A stretch of 64,000 bases of DNA, taken from the NCBI RefSeq assembly GCF_003852705.1, contig NZ_REFA01000010.1:23960-87959 (forward strand), read 5' to 3'. Shown here in pieces: positions 36,275 through 45,343 of the stretch. Position 1 is the first letter of the stretch; each line of letters opens with the position of its first letter. Made by a program: the position numbers and the translations under genes. Source of the DNA: Amniculibacterium aquaticum (GTDB lineage: Bacteria > Bacteroidota > Bacteroidia > Flavobacteriales > Weeksellaceae). The notes beneath the pieces were generated by a model. The model searched no databases and was not told the DNA's origin. It saw only the letters and a list, made by a program, of their open reading frames with translations.

Positions 36275-37354
36275 CTAAGGATTAATGGTTAGAAATACAT
36301 AAGCAACCAAGTTGACCAACAAAACCACACCATAAACGGCGTTGCTTCGACCTCCAATCAAGGAAAGCATGACGGTAAAAATAGAAATAACCAATAAGAT
36401 GATGGGTAAAATGTCCAATCCCAGAATTATCGGGATGTCATAAGCATAACTGATGATGGATACCGCAGGAATGGTAAGTCCAATACTGGCAATTGCTGAA
36501 CCCAATGCCAGATTAAGGCTGGTTTGTAGGCGGTTGTTTTTAGCAGCACTAACGGCAGCTATGCCTTCGGGAAGCAAAATTACGGCAGCCAAAATAATCC
36601 CTACCAAACTTTTTGGCAAACCTTGATTCACTAAAAAATCTTCGATTGGTATAGAAAGCGATTTTGCCAAGAGCACCACAACGGTCAAGCTGATTAAAAG
36701 AAATATTAGACTAATAACCATCGATTGATCGTTGACTGAATGCTGAATTTCTTCTGAAGTTTCGTTTTCTTCTGTGATAAAATATTCTCTATGCCTAACC
36801 GTTTGTGCCGATATAAATGCAATGTAGATGACAATGCAGGCAAAAAACTCAAACAAAAGTTGCGCTTTGGTATAGTAGGGACCAGCATGGCTCTTGGTGA
36901 AGGTGGGAAGGATCAAGGTGAAAGCGACAATGGATACCAAAGATACCAACGCAATTTTTACAGAATGAGGAGAAAAGGTTTGGGTATGAAATTTTCGGCC
37001 ACCGATAAATAAACAAATACCAACGATCCCGTTGAGAATGATCATAACGGCGGCGTACACCGTATCTCGAGCAAAAGAAGCATATTCGCTGCCTCCGGTT
37101 GCCATCAGCGAGATAATGATGGAAACCTCAATAATGGTAACCGAAACCGCTAAAATGATGGTTCCGTAGGGTTCGCCAACTCGGTGGGCAATAATTTCGG
37201 AATGATGGACTGCAGACATTACACAAAGGAGCAATAAAATACCGGCAATAGTTTGGAAAATAATGTTGTTGTCCAACAATCCACTGAGGTACAAAATGCT
37301 CGCAAGTATGGGTATGGATGTGGTCCAAGGATACAGTTTTCGTATTTTATTCAT
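36275..37354 (-). CDS. ChaA-type Ca2+(Na+)/H+ antiporter
   Basis: 359 residues with about eleven membrane helices. The two inverted CaCA alpha repeats are clear: RVGEPYGTIILAVSVTIIEVSIII with acidic cation ligands near residue 60-75, and ILLPEGIAAVSAAKNNRLQTSLNLALGSAIASIGLTIP in the second half, separated by an acidic cytosolic loop (TEENETSEEIQ). It exports calcium or sodium in exchange for protons across the inner membrane. Confidence 0.92.
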   Translation of the reverse strand: MNKIRKLYPWTTSIPILASILYLSGLLDNNIIFQTIAGILLLLCVMSAVHHSEIIAHRVGEPYGTIILAVSVTIIEVSIIISLMATGGSEYASFARDTVYAAVMIILNGIVGICLFIGGRKFHTQTFSPHSVKIALVSLVSIVAFTLILPTFTKSHAGPYYTKAQLLFEFFACIVIYIAFISAQTVRHREYFITEENETSEEIQHSVNDQSMVISLIFLLISLTVVVLLAKSLSIPIEDFLVNQGLPKSLVGIILAAVILLPEGIAAVSAAKNNRLQTSLNLALGSAIASIGLTIPAVSIISYAYDIPIILGLDILPIILLVISIFTVMLSLIGGRSNAVYGVVLLVNLVAYVFLTINP

Positions 37355-37380
37355 TTATTAATTTATGTGATTTGTGTTTA

Positions 37381-37887
37381 TTATTTTGTCTTAGCCTCTG
37401 CCTTAGCCTTAGCCTTAACCTTAACCTCAACCTTAGCCTTATAAAGTTCCTCGTATTTCTGTATCCAATCGGATACCGTCATTTTCTGCATCAGTTCAGC
37501 TATAAGTTCAAAAGGGATGTTTTCCATTTTTTTGAATCGGATGCAACTCTTTCCCATGTCCAATTTCTGTGAGCAATGTTTGGGATATTCGGCAACGAAC
37601 CAATCCAAAAGCTCAGGATCGGCATAAATACCCATGTGGTAAAAATTGATGCTGTTTTTTTGAGAAGCAATTCCAGCAAAAGGCAGAGGTTCTGTCGGTT
37701 TGCAATGGTAACCGTCCGGATATACAGAATGCGGAACTACATACCCCAAGCCGCCATAAGAAATGCCGGCTTCAAATCCTTTCGGCAAATGATTTACAAT
37801 GGTTTCGTGGAGTTTGTTGAAGGCTATTTTTCTGTCGTCTTGTATAGAGTCAAGGATTTGTTTAACCGAAATTTCTGCTGCACTCAT
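37381..37887 (-). CDS. DUF1801 (YdhG-like) protein with repetitive Lys/Ala tail
   Basis: Residues 5-140 match DUF1801: KILDSIQDDRKIAFNKLHETI, GFEAGISYGGLGYVVPHSVYP, MGKSCIRFKKMENIPFELIAELM. Function is unknown. The last 20 residues (KAKVEVKVKAKAKAEAKTK) are encoded by a degenerate hexanucleotide repeat of the CTTAGC/CTTAAC type at 37384-37440. This could change length in steps of two codons without shifting frame. Confidence 0.85.
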   Translation of the reverse strand: MSAAEISVKQILDSIQDDRKIAFNKLHETIVNHLPKGFEAGISYGGLGYVVPHSVYPDGYHCKPTEPLPFAGIASQKNSINFYHMGIYADPELLDWFVAEYPKHCSQKLDMGKSCIRFKKMENIPFELIAELMQKMTVSDWIQKYEELYKAKVEVKVKAKAKAEAKTK

Positions 37888-38145
37888 GGAATCTTTTTTT
37901 ATGTTGAATTGGATAATTATTAAAAGTTTTGCTAAAAATACGATTTTTTTTATTTTTAGTTTAAAGCTATTGTTATTTTGTAATGTGTTGATTATTAGTA
38001 TTTAAAACATTTGTAAACGACTACTGTCGATAATAAGCGTTTAAACACCGAATAAATTTTATAAAGCGTTGAAACTTTGCACCAGAGATTTGAAGATCAA
38101 AAACGAACGATTCAAGTCTGATGTATAATTTAAAAATTTAAAGTC

Positions 38146-38481
38146 ATGTCACTAAGAAACAAAGTTACCCTAATCGGTAGAACAGGAAAAGAAGTAGAAA
38201 TGGTAAATTTCGAAAACGGAATGTTGGCAAAAGTAAGCCTTGCAACAAGCGATCATTACACCAATGCGAAAGGTGAAAAAGTAGAAGATACCCAATGGCA
38301 CAACTTGGTTGCTTTTGGAAAAACTGCAGAAATCTTTCAAAAATATGTAGAAAAAGGCAAAGAAATATCCATTGAAGGCAAACTAACCTACAGAAATTAT
38401 GAAGATAAGGAGGGCAAGAAGCATTACATTACCGAAATCCGGGTAGAAGAATTGGTTTTGCTGGGCAGCAAATCGTCTTAA
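38146..38481 (+). CDS. ssb: Single-stranded DNA-binding protein
   Basis: 111 residues with the OB-fold pattern MSLRNKVTLIGRTGKEVEM, WHNLVAFGKTAEIFQKYVEKGKEISIEGKLTYRNYEDKEGKKHYITEIRVEE. It lacks the acidic DDDIPF-like tip of the main SSB, so it may be a secondary, short SSB paralogue. Confidence 0.93.
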   Translation: MSLRNKVTLIGRTGKEVEMVNFENGMLAKVSLATSDHYTNAKGEKVEDTQWHNLVAFGKTAEIFQKYVEKGKEISIEGKLTYRNYEDKEGKKHYITEIRVEELVLLGSKSS

Positions 38482-38529
38482 AAGAGACGAAGTGCCTTTT
38501 AAAATTTTATAACTGATTTATTTACGGAT

Positions 38530-38577
38530 TGTCCATCAAAGTATTTATATTCATTTACTTTGATGGACATTTTTTTT
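38530..38577 (+). terminator. Terminator after ssb
   Basis: A 14-base-pair stem TGTCCATCAAAGTA/TACTTTGATGGACA with a 12-base loop, then eight T. Confidence 0.95.
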
Positions 38578-38627
38578 GGGGGAAAATGGATTTTATGGGC
38601 AACCTCATTTTTCCTTTTTGTTTTCCG

Positions 38628-38635
38628 TACTTTTG
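38628..38635 (+). promoter_or_regulatory. -7 element of the ABC-F gene
   Basis: TACTTTTG, 27 bases before the ATG at 38662 and downstream of the ssb terminator. It supports the shorter ABC-F start. Confidence 0.55.
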
Positions 38636-38661
38636 CAGACTTAAAAAGCAATTCCATTTCC

Positions 38662-40545
38662 ATGAATTATATCAGTGCAGAAAACCTCAGCAAATCTTAC
38701 GGCGTAAAAGTATTGTTCAAAAACATAGAATTTCATGTCAACGAAGGCGATAAGATCGCTATTGTAGCAAAAAATGGAAGCGGCAAATCGACATTGCTAA
38801 AGATTTTGTTGGGCAAGGAAATACCGGATTCTGGCAAGGTCATCATCAACAAGGATATTCAAGTAGTACTTTTCGATCAAGAAATTGATTTTGATCCTGC
38901 ATTATCCATCGAAGATTTTATCATGACTTTGGATTCGGCTCCTGTTGTGGCACTTAAGAAGTACCATCAATCCTTGCTGTCGCAGGATCCACAAGAAATG
39001 GAAGATGCCATTCACGAAATGGAAGTACATAAGGCTTGGGATTTGGAAAATGAGATGAAACTCATCCTTTCACAATTGAAAATTACCAACTTGGAAACTC
39101 CCATGGGGAAGCTGTCAGGAGGTGAAGTGAAAAGAGTCGCTCTCGCCAAATTGCTCGTAGAAACCCGTGCACAACATACCCATAACTTGCTCATCATGGA
39201 CGAACCCACCAACCATTTGGATGTCGATATGGTAGAATGGTTGGAGAATTACCTGTCCAAGGAAAAAATCACTTTGTTACTTGTCACGCACGATAGGTAT
39301 TTCTTGGATTCGGTTTGTGACATCATTTGGGAAATGGAAGATCAACAGCTTTTTGTGCATCAAGGAGCTTACGCGACCTATCTGGAAAATAAAATGATCC
39401 GTGAGGACAATCTGAATTCTGCCATTGACAAGGCGAACAACCTTTACAGAAAAGAATTGGAATGGATGCGACACCAGCCAAAAGCCAGAACCACCAAGTC
39501 CAAAAGCAGGATAGATGCTTTTTACGAAACCGAAAAAGTCGCCAAAACCAATACTTCTAAACAAAGTTTGGTCTTGGATTTCGAAATGAAAAGATTGGGA
39601 AACAAAATCTTGGAATTGCAAAATATCGACAAAAAATTTGGAAATAAAGTTTTGTTGAAGGATTTTTCGTATCAATTTCAACGAGGCGAAAAAGTGGGTA
39701 TAATCGGTAAAAATGGAGCCGGCAAATCGACTTTACTCAACATCATCCAAGGTTTTGAAAAACCCGATCACGGTAAAATTGAAACTGGAGAAACCATCAA
39801 ATTTGGTTATTTTTCTCAAAAAGGTTTAGCATATAAAGAAGACGAAAGGGTCATTGATTTTATCAAAGAAATTTCTGAAAACTTTCCTTTGGCCAATGGA
39901 AAAACCATCTCGGCTTCGCAATTCCTAAGGTTGTTTTTGTTTGACGATGTCACGCAGTATTCACCCATTTATAAGCTTTCGGGAGGCGAGAAAAGAAGGT
40001 TGCACCTGATGTATGTTTTATATCAGAATCCTAATTTTTTGATTTTTGATGAGCCGACCAACGATTTGGACTTGCCTACACTTACGGTTTTAGAAAATTT
40101 CCTGCATCAATTTCAAGGTTCGGTCATCATTGTTTCCCACGATCGATATTTCATGGATAGGATTGTCGATCATGTTTTGGCCTTTGAAGGGGAAGGAAAG
40201 ATTAAAGATTTTACGGGTAATTTTTCAGAATACCGTTTGTGGAAAAAAGAAAATCAGTCCAAAACCGTACCGTCAATACCTGAAAAAAAAGAAGACAAAG
40301 GAACTGAAACAATTCCTAAAAACTCCTCAAAAAGAAAGCTAAGCTTCAAAGAGCAAAGAGAATTGGATGCTTTGGATATCGAAATGCCCGCTTTAGAAAA
40401 AAAGAGAAACGAGATCCTGGAGGCTCTGAACAACCAAAGCGATTACGAAATTATAGCCAAATTATCTGCTGAATTGGAACATGTTTCCGAAGAATTGGAA
40501 ACCAAAGAAATGAGATGGCTGGAGTTGCAAGAGATTGTGGGATAG
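38662..40545 (+). CDS. ABC-F family ATPase (Uup-like)
   Basis: The start at 38662 (MNYISAENLSKSYG) is used; an earlier in-frame ATG sits in the ssb terminator. 627 residues with two ABC domains and no membrane segment: Walker A KNGSGKSTLL and GKNGAGKSTLL, signatures LSGGEVKR and LSGGEKRR, Walker B LLIMDEPTNHLDVD and FLIFDEPTNDLDLP. A charged coiled-coil tail (KRKLSFKEQRELDALDIEMPALEKKR) follows, as in Uup. ABC-F proteins act on ribosomes; Uup is linked to ribosome and DNA-repair phenotypes. Confidence 0.94.
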   Translation: MNYISAENLSKSYGVKVLFKNIEFHVNEGDKIAIVAKNGSGKSTLLKILLGKEIPDSGKVIINKDIQVVLFDQEIDFDPALSIEDFIMTLDSAPVVALKKYHQSLLSQDPQEMEDAIHEMEVHKAWDLENEMKLILSQLKITNLETPMGKLSGGEVKRVALAKLLVETRAQHTHNLLIMDEPTNHLDVDMVEWLENYLSKEKITLLLVTHDRYFLDSVCDIIWEMEDQQLFVHQGAYATYLENKMIREDNLNSAIDKANNLYRKELEWMRHQPKARTTKSKSRIDAFYETEKVAKTNTSKQSLVLDFEMKRLGNKILELQNIDKKFGNKVLLKDFSYQFQRGEKVGIIGKNGAGKSTLLNIIQGFEKPDHGKIETGETIKFGYFSQKGLAYKEDERVIDFIKEISENFPLANGKTISASQFLRLFLFDDVTQYSPIYKLSGGEKRRLHLMYVLYQNPNFLIFDEPTNDLDLPTLTVLENFLHQFQGSVIIVSHDRYFMDRIVDHVLAFEGEGKIKDFTGNFSEYRLWKKENQSKTVPSIPEKKEDKGTETIPKNSSKRKLSFKEQRELDALDIEMPALEKKRNEILEALNNQSDYEIIAKLSAELEHVSEELETKEMRWLELQEIVG

Positions 40546-40613
40546 TGTTTTATAGCCATATATTGTTGCTGGCTATTGCTTTTTATAATCCAATTGAAAT
40601 TTTTCATATTTAG

Positions 40614-40626
40614 TGTAACTGTTACA
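40614..40626. promoter_or_regulatory. Perfect palindrome upstream of the TonB-dependent receptor
   Basis: TGTAAC-T-GTTACA, 13 bases, about 80 bases upstream of a -7 element (TATTTTTG, 40708-40715) of the receptor gene. It could be an operator; no regulator is known. Confidence 0.45.
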
Positions 40627-40748
40627 AAATGAGCTACTTTCGTTTTGCGACCGTTGTTTTTATTTAGAATTATTCAAATTAAATAGTGTTTAGTTTGGAG
40701 ATATGTGTATTTTTGCAAAGTTATTTTTAATAATTCTAAATAAACTAA

Positions 40749-43061
40749 ATGAAAAAACAAGTACTCTCAATTCTCACAATAGGATTTTCGCTGACGGCAT
40801 TTGCTCAAGGACTTAAATACGAGAAAGACACCATAAGAATTCAAGAAATCGAAGATGTAAAATTGCACAAAACGGGCAATCCTAACCATGCACGAATTTC
40901 ATCTACAAAGTCTAATCTTTCCGTGATGGAAACTCCGCAGCCCATTGCTATTGTTACTCATGAAATTATTGAACAACAACAATCCAAACAACTGAGTGAT
41001 GTGCTTCAAAATGTAAACGGAATTTATGTAACATCGTCCAGAGGAAACTCTCAAGATAGTTTCGGAGGTAGAGGTTTTGTTTTCGGAAACGATAACATGT
41101 TCAAAAACGGAACAAGGATTAACTCAGGTGTCTTTCCAGAAGTATCTGCTTTGGAAAGAGTGGAAGTACTGAAAGGTGCAAATGCCATGTTATACGGAAA
41201 TACTTCTGCAGGTGGGGTGATCAATATGATTACAAAAAAACCAAGGTTCAATTTTGGTGGCTCCGTCGGTCTGAGTGTTGGCAGCTGGAATACCTACAAA
41301 CCTACGGTGGATGTTTACGGCCCTCTAACGGATAAAATCGCTTTTAGAGTCAACGGATCTTACGAATATGCCGAAAGTTTCAGAGATGTTGTAAAGTCCA
41401 ACAAACAATACATCACCCCATCGTTCTTATTCAATATCAGTAACAAATCACAAATTATTGTTGAAGGAGACTATTTAAAACACCACTTTACTCCGGATTT
41501 TGGGATCGGTGGAATTATGAATCCTGATAAAAGTTACAGCATGAATTACCTTTTGGGTAGAAACGCTTTTATAGGAACAGATGGACAGTACCAAGATGTA
41601 CAACAAGCGACAACCAATATTACATGGAATTATCAGTTGTCCAAAAACTGGGTATTGAATACGGTTGCTTCTTATCAAAATTATACGAGAGATTTCTTTG
41701 GGACAGAAAGAATCGTTTGGGAAACCAATCCGGCCAACCAAAGATTGTGGTACAAGAGAAACCTGAACAGAACTTATAGCGAACAAAACTATGAGTCAAT
41801 CCAGGCTAACTTGAACGGGATTTTTAATACCGGAAAAATAAATCATCAGTTGTTGTTAGGTGCCGATGCCGATTATAGTGCATCCGATTCTTACACCTTT
41901 TACAACCCGGATAATAATAAAAACTTCGGCTCAGGATATCTTTACGGTACCAATGGCAATGCCAACGGAATTTTATATTTAGATGATGCAAGTACTTGGG
42001 CTGGAGGAGCGATGCCCAATGCTGAAAAAGCAGGTAAAACAAGAATTAATACAAGAAGAATTGGCGTATATGTGCAGGATTTAATTTCCTTGACCAAAGA
42101 ATTTAAAGTCTTAGCAGGACTTCGTTGGTCTTATCTGGAAAATATGCCCACTCTCAGCACCAATTTCAAAACAAATACAAAAACAGAAGTGAATGGAAGC
42201 AATACCTCCAACATTGCTCTTTCGCCAAAAATTGGATTGATCTACAATCCGAATGACAACCTTTCGGTATTCGCAACTTATACCAATTCTTTCTCGCCCA
42301 ACTCCGGGTACACCTCTTCGTTACTCGAGGGATTAGATACAACAGGAACTGCACAACAAGTAAGCGATAGGGTATTGGCATTTCCTAAAGAAAGCATAAG
42401 ACCAACGACCATTGACCAATACGAATTGGGTGTAAAGAAAAATTTCTGGAACGATGGTTTAGCGATCAATGCAACGGTTTACCAAATTATGTACAACAAC
42501 TACTATCAAACTTATTGGTACCAAAATGCAACAGGCGTTGTCGTTAGTCCGGACTCTAACTTGAAAGAATTTGCCGGAAAAATGAGAAGCCGCGGGGTAG
42601 AATTGGATATTACCGGAAACCCAACAAGAAATATTTCCATCATTGGTGGGATCTCTTACAACAATACCGTATATGTTGACACGCCGGAGAAAGGTTATGT
42701 AGAAAACCAAAGATTGGTGAGGACTCCTGCAACTACAGCAAATGCCTCCGTTTTCTATTCTTTTGATGGAACTTTGAAAGGCTTGAAAACAGGTATTGGA
42801 GCCTATTTTACTGGAGATAGAATGGCCGGTTGGAACGACTCCAAATCTCAGGATATTTCTAGAGCTGGGGTAACAAGGTTGATGCCTCTTAGCGATTATA
42901 CCACATTCTCTTTCTCCTTAGGATACGAATGGAAAAAACTTACTTTACAAGCGAAATTGAACAATATTTTTGATGTTGTTAATTATAATGTTCACGAAAA
43001 CTACTCGGTTAATCCGATTGCACCGAGAAATTTCTACTTCACATTGAGCTACAAATTATAA
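40749..43061 (+). CDS. TonB-dependent siderophore receptor
   Basis: 770 residues. A signal peptide (ending LTAFAQG) leads to the plug domain: METPQPIAIVTHEIIEQQQSKQLSDVL, GGRGF, VEVLKGANAMLYGNTSAGGVINMITKKP. A 22-strand barrel follows with siderophore-receptor landmarks (GVYVQDLISLTKEFKVLAGLRW, SPKIGLIYNPNDNLSVFATYTNSFSPNSG, QYELGVKKNFW). The last strand ends in an aromatic-rich FYFTLSYKL. No N-terminal carboxypeptidase-like domain, so this is an FhuA/FhuE-like receptor rather than a SusC. The ligand is unknown; iron uptake is likely. Confidence 0.92.
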   Translation: MKKQVLSILTIGFSLTAFAQGLKYEKDTIRIQEIEDVKLHKTGNPNHARISSTKSNLSVMETPQPIAIVTHEIIEQQQSKQLSDVLQNVNGIYVTSSRGNSQDSFGGRGFVFGNDNMFKNGTRINSGVFPEVSALERVEVLKGANAMLYGNTSAGGVINMITKKPRFNFGGSVGLSVGSWNTYKPTVDVYGPLTDKIAFRVNGSYEYAESFRDVVKSNKQYITPSFLFNISNKSQIIVEGDYLKHHFTPDFGIGGIMNPDKSYSMNYLLGRNAFIGTDGQYQDVQQATTNITWNYQLSKNWVLNTVASYQNYTRDFFGTERIVWETNPANQRLWYKRNLNRTYSEQNYESIQANLNGIFNTGKINHQLLLGADADYSASDSYTFYNPDNNKNFGSGYLYGTNGNANGILYLDDASTWAGGAMPNAEKAGKTRINTRRIGVYVQDLISLTKEFKVLAGLRWSYLENMPTLSTNFKTNTKTEVNGSNTSNIALSPKIGLIYNPNDNLSVFATYTNSFSPNSGYTSSLLEGLDTTGTAQQVSDRVLAFPKESIRPTTIDQYELGVKKNFWNDGLAINATVYQIMYNNYYQTYWYQNATGVVVSPDSNLKEFAGKMRSRGVELDITGNPTRNISIIGGISYNNTVYVDTPEKGYVENQRLVRTPATTANASVFYSFDGTLKGLKTGIGAYFTGDRMAGWNDSKSQDISRAGVTRLMPLSDYTTFSFSLGYEWKKLTLQAKLNNIFDVVNYNVHENYSVNPIAPRNFYFTLSYKL

Positions 43062-43103
43062 ATTCAATTTTTTATACATTCTTTTAATATACTTTTTCAT
43101 GAT

Positions 43104-43140
43104 AAAGAATTCGGATGATTTTTTTTCCGAATTCTTTTTT
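43104..43140 (+). terminator. Terminator after the TonB-dependent receptor
   Basis: Stem AAAGAATTCGGA (43104-43115) with TCCGAATTCTTT (43126-43137), followed by T. Confidence 0.92.
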
Positions 43141-43217
43141 ATTTGAAATCTTATTTTTATCTCGTTTTTGAAGTTCATTTTTGTAATTTTGAAGTTTTAA
43201 CGATAAAATTTAAGCAC

Positions 43218-43958
43218 ATGGATATCGCAAAATATTTAGATTCAACCTATCTTAAAACCTCATCTCAGTCGGGTTTGTCCGAAGATGAAACCTTGGAAAC
43301 CGTCATTAGATTAACAGATGAAGCAATAGAAAATAAAATTTTTGCTGTGATGATTAGGCCCAACTGGGTCCGTACAATTCATCAATATTTGGAAGATAAA
43401 AATTCCGATGTCAAAGTTGGTACGGTTATCGGTTTTCATGAAGGAACTTATTCTGTTGATGAAAAATTGTCTGAAGCCCAAAAAGCGATTGAAGATGGCG
43501 CCGATGAGTTGGATTTTGTAATCAATTACACCGAATATTTAAAAGGAAATCTGGAATTGGTAAAAGAAGAAGTCCTACAATGCAGCAAATTGTGTTTGGA
43601 TCATGGGAAAATTGCCAAATGGATTATAGAAATTGCTGCACTATCGGACGGACAAATTGCTGACATTACCAAGAAAATTGCTGTTTGGATAGAAGAGAAT
43701 TTCGAAGGTCAAGAAGATAAAGTCTTTGTGAAATCTTCAACCGGTTTTTTTGTTACAGAAAACGGAAAACCAAACGGTGCAACAGTAGAAGGAATAAAAA
43801 TAATGCTTGAAAATGCGGGTAAACTTCCTGTAAAAGCAGCTGGTGGAGTGAGAACGCCGGCAGAAGCAAAAGCAATGATAGAGTTGGGAGTTCAACGCAT
43901 TGGGACTTCTTCTGCATTGGCACTCATTCAAAATTTGAATGCTGAAGAAGGATACTAA
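43218..43958 (+). CDS. deoC: Deoxyribose-phosphate aldolase
   Basis: The start at 43218 (MDIAKYLDSTYLK) is used; a -7 element TAATTTTG at 43184-43191 lies between it and an upstream in-frame start. 246 residues of class I aldolase: KVGTVIGFHEG, DELDFVINY, the Schiff-base Lys in FVKSSTGF and VKAAGGVRTPAEA. It splits 2-deoxyribose-5-phosphate to acetaldehyde and glyceraldehyde-3-phosphate in deoxynucleoside salvage. Confidence 0.96.
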   Translation: MDIAKYLDSTYLKTSSQSGLSEDETLETVIRLTDEAIENKIFAVMIRPNWVRTIHQYLEDKNSDVKVGTVIGFHEGTYSVDEKLSEAQKAIEDGADELDFVINYTEYLKGNLELVKEEVLQCSKLCLDHGKIAKWIIEIAALSDGQIADITKKIAVWIEENFEGQEDKVFVKSSTGFFVTENGKPNGATVEGIKIMLENAGKLPVKAAGGVRTPAEAKAMIELGVQRIGTSSALALIQNLNAEEGY

Positions 43959-43988
43959 CCTCAGCTGAATTTACTTTTTTTTAAAAAA

Positions 43989-44014
43989 CTCCCATCAACG
44001 ATTGCTGATGGGAG
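43989..44014. terminator. Bidirectional terminator between deoC and dusB
   Basis: Stem CTCCCATCA/TGATGGGAG with an eight-base loop, A-run to the left and T-run to the right. Confidence 0.92.
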
Positions 44015-44020
44015 ATTTTT

Positions 44021-45025
44021 TTAGGATTGATTTATATTTTCTAAAGTTTGCTGATAAAATACTTTGGTCTCTTCAATCAGATGATTCATTTCTTCCAATG
44101 TGAAAATTTCTAAAAATTTCTTTCTAAATTCTTTAAAATGCGGCACTCCACGGAAATAATTGCTGTAATGTTGCCTCATTTCTATCAGTCCCAATCGTTC
44201 ACCTTTCCATTCGGCAGACCATTCGGCATGTTGTCGCACGGCAGTCAGTCGGTCGTTGATGGTTGGAGCGGGAAGATGCTCTCCCGTTTCGAAAAAATGT
44301 TTGATTTCGTTAAAAATCCAAGGATAGCCGATGGCGGCTCTACCAATCATGATGCCATCACAATCGAATTTTTGTTTGTATTCTAATGCCTTTTCAGGAG
44401 AATCAATGTCTCCATTTCCAAAAATAGGAATCTCGATATTCGGATTGTTTTTTATTCTAGAAATATGGGTCCAATCGGCTTCGCCTTTGTACATCTGAGC
44501 TCTTGTTCGGGCATGTATGGTTAGTGCTTTTATCCCGGTGTCTTGTAGTCGTTCTGCTACTTCATCAATATTAATATTTTGAGAGTCCCAGCCCAATCGT
44601 GTCTTAACGGTTACCGGTAGATGGGTAGACGATACTACGGCTTTGGTCAGTTTCACCATCATGTCTATGTCTTTCAGTACACCCGCTCCGGCTCCTTTGC
44701 AAACCACTTTTTTTACGGGACAGCCAAAGTTGATGTCCACCAAATCCGGTTCAACCGTTTCTACGATCCTTGCAGACATGGCCATGGCTTCTTCGTCACC
44801 GCCAAAAATTTGGATTCCCACAGGTCTTTCATAATCGAAAATGTCCAGTTTTTTTCTGGATTTCATCGCATCTCTGATCAAACCTTCAGAAGAAATAAAT
44901 TCGGAATACATTAGGTCTGCACCGTGCATTTTGCACAATCTACGAAAAGGTGGGTCGCTTACATCTTCCATAGGAGCGAGTAGAAGGGGAAACTCCGGAA
45001 GTTCTATGTTGCCTATTTTTACCAT
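44021..45025 (-). CDS. dusB: tRNA-dihydrouridine synthase (DusB type)
   Basis: 334 residues; a flavin enzyme reducing uridines in the tRNA D-loop. Motifs: LLAPMEDVSDPPFRRLC, the catalytic Cys region INFGCPVKKVVCKGAGAGVLKD, LTIHARTRAQMYKGEADW, FGNGDIDSPEKAL and MIGRAAIGYPWIF. The C-terminal helical domain ends RKKFLEIF. Single gene on the minus strand. Confidence 0.94.
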   Translation of the reverse strand: MVKIGNIELPEFPLLLAPMEDVSDPPFRRLCKMHGADLMYSEFISSEGLIRDAMKSRKKLDIFDYERPVGIQIFGGDEEAMAMSARIVETVEPDLVDINFGCPVKKVVCKGAGAGVLKDIDMMVKLTKAVVSSTHLPVTVKTRLGWDSQNINIDEVAERLQDTGIKALTIHARTRAQMYKGEADWTHISRIKNNPNIEIPIFGNGDIDSPEKALEYKQKFDCDGIMIGRAAIGYPWIFNEIKHFFETGEHLPAPTINDRLTAVRQHAEWSAEWKGERLGLIEMRQHYSNYFRGVPHFKEFRKKFLEIFTLEEMNHLIEETKVFYQQTLENINQS

Positions 45026-45230
45026 ATTCTATTTTAACTTTCTATTTATCATTCGCATCTAGGACTTTTTTCATTAATCCTATTGGCTGTATAGAAAGGA
45101 CTGCAAATTTAGTTTTTATTTTTTTGATGGCATTTTTAGAATTCATCCAAAAATAATTTATTGGTTAAATAAATTGATATTCAATGGATTAAAATTAAAT
45201 AAGATAAAAAGGTATTAAAATACTTTAATT

Positions 45231-45244
45231 ATGACAATAGTCAT
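45231..45244. promoter_or_regulatory. FNR/DNR-like inverted repeat upstream of norC
   Basis: Perfect inverted repeat ATGAC-AATA-GTCAT. The TGAC-N4-GTCA core has the geometry of Crp/FNR-family sites (half-sites with a four-base spacer). It abuts the -33 element of the predicted nor promoter, a position compatible with activation. The regulator is inferred, not shown. Confidence 0.6.
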
Positions 45245-45274
45245 TGTTTGTCTTGTGAAGGAGGTTTAATTTTG
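45244..45274 (+). promoter_or_regulatory. Predicted nor operon promoter
   Basis: TTG at 45244-45246, a 20-base spacer, TAATTTTG at 45267-45274. Predicted transcription start near 45281, about 60 bases before norC. Confidence 0.65.
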
Positions 45275-45286
45275 CTACTGGTTAAA

Positions 45287-45304
45287 TAAGACAAATAAGT
45301 CTTA
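45287..45304. promoter_or_regulatory. Second inverted repeat in the norC leader
   Basis: TAAGAC-AAATAA-GTCTTA, perfect six-base arms with a six-base spacer, just downstream of the predicted transcription start. Possible repressor site or 5' leader hairpin. Confidence 0.5.
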
Positions 45305-45343
45305 ATAATGAAACAGTAATAACTAAAGTAAATTAATTGAATT

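Larger units (their letters stand above)
45026..45343. other. Regulatory gap between dusB and norC
   Basis: 318 bases with no ORF. It holds the nor promoter and two inverted repeats (separate entries) in its right half. The left half (45026-45225) is A+T-rich with no structure I can support beyond the presumed dusB promoter. Confidence 0.6.

Noticed and set aside
37378..37445. Possible CRISPR or minisatellite
   Set aside because: The repeat is a short in-frame hexanucleotide tract within a gene, without spacers.
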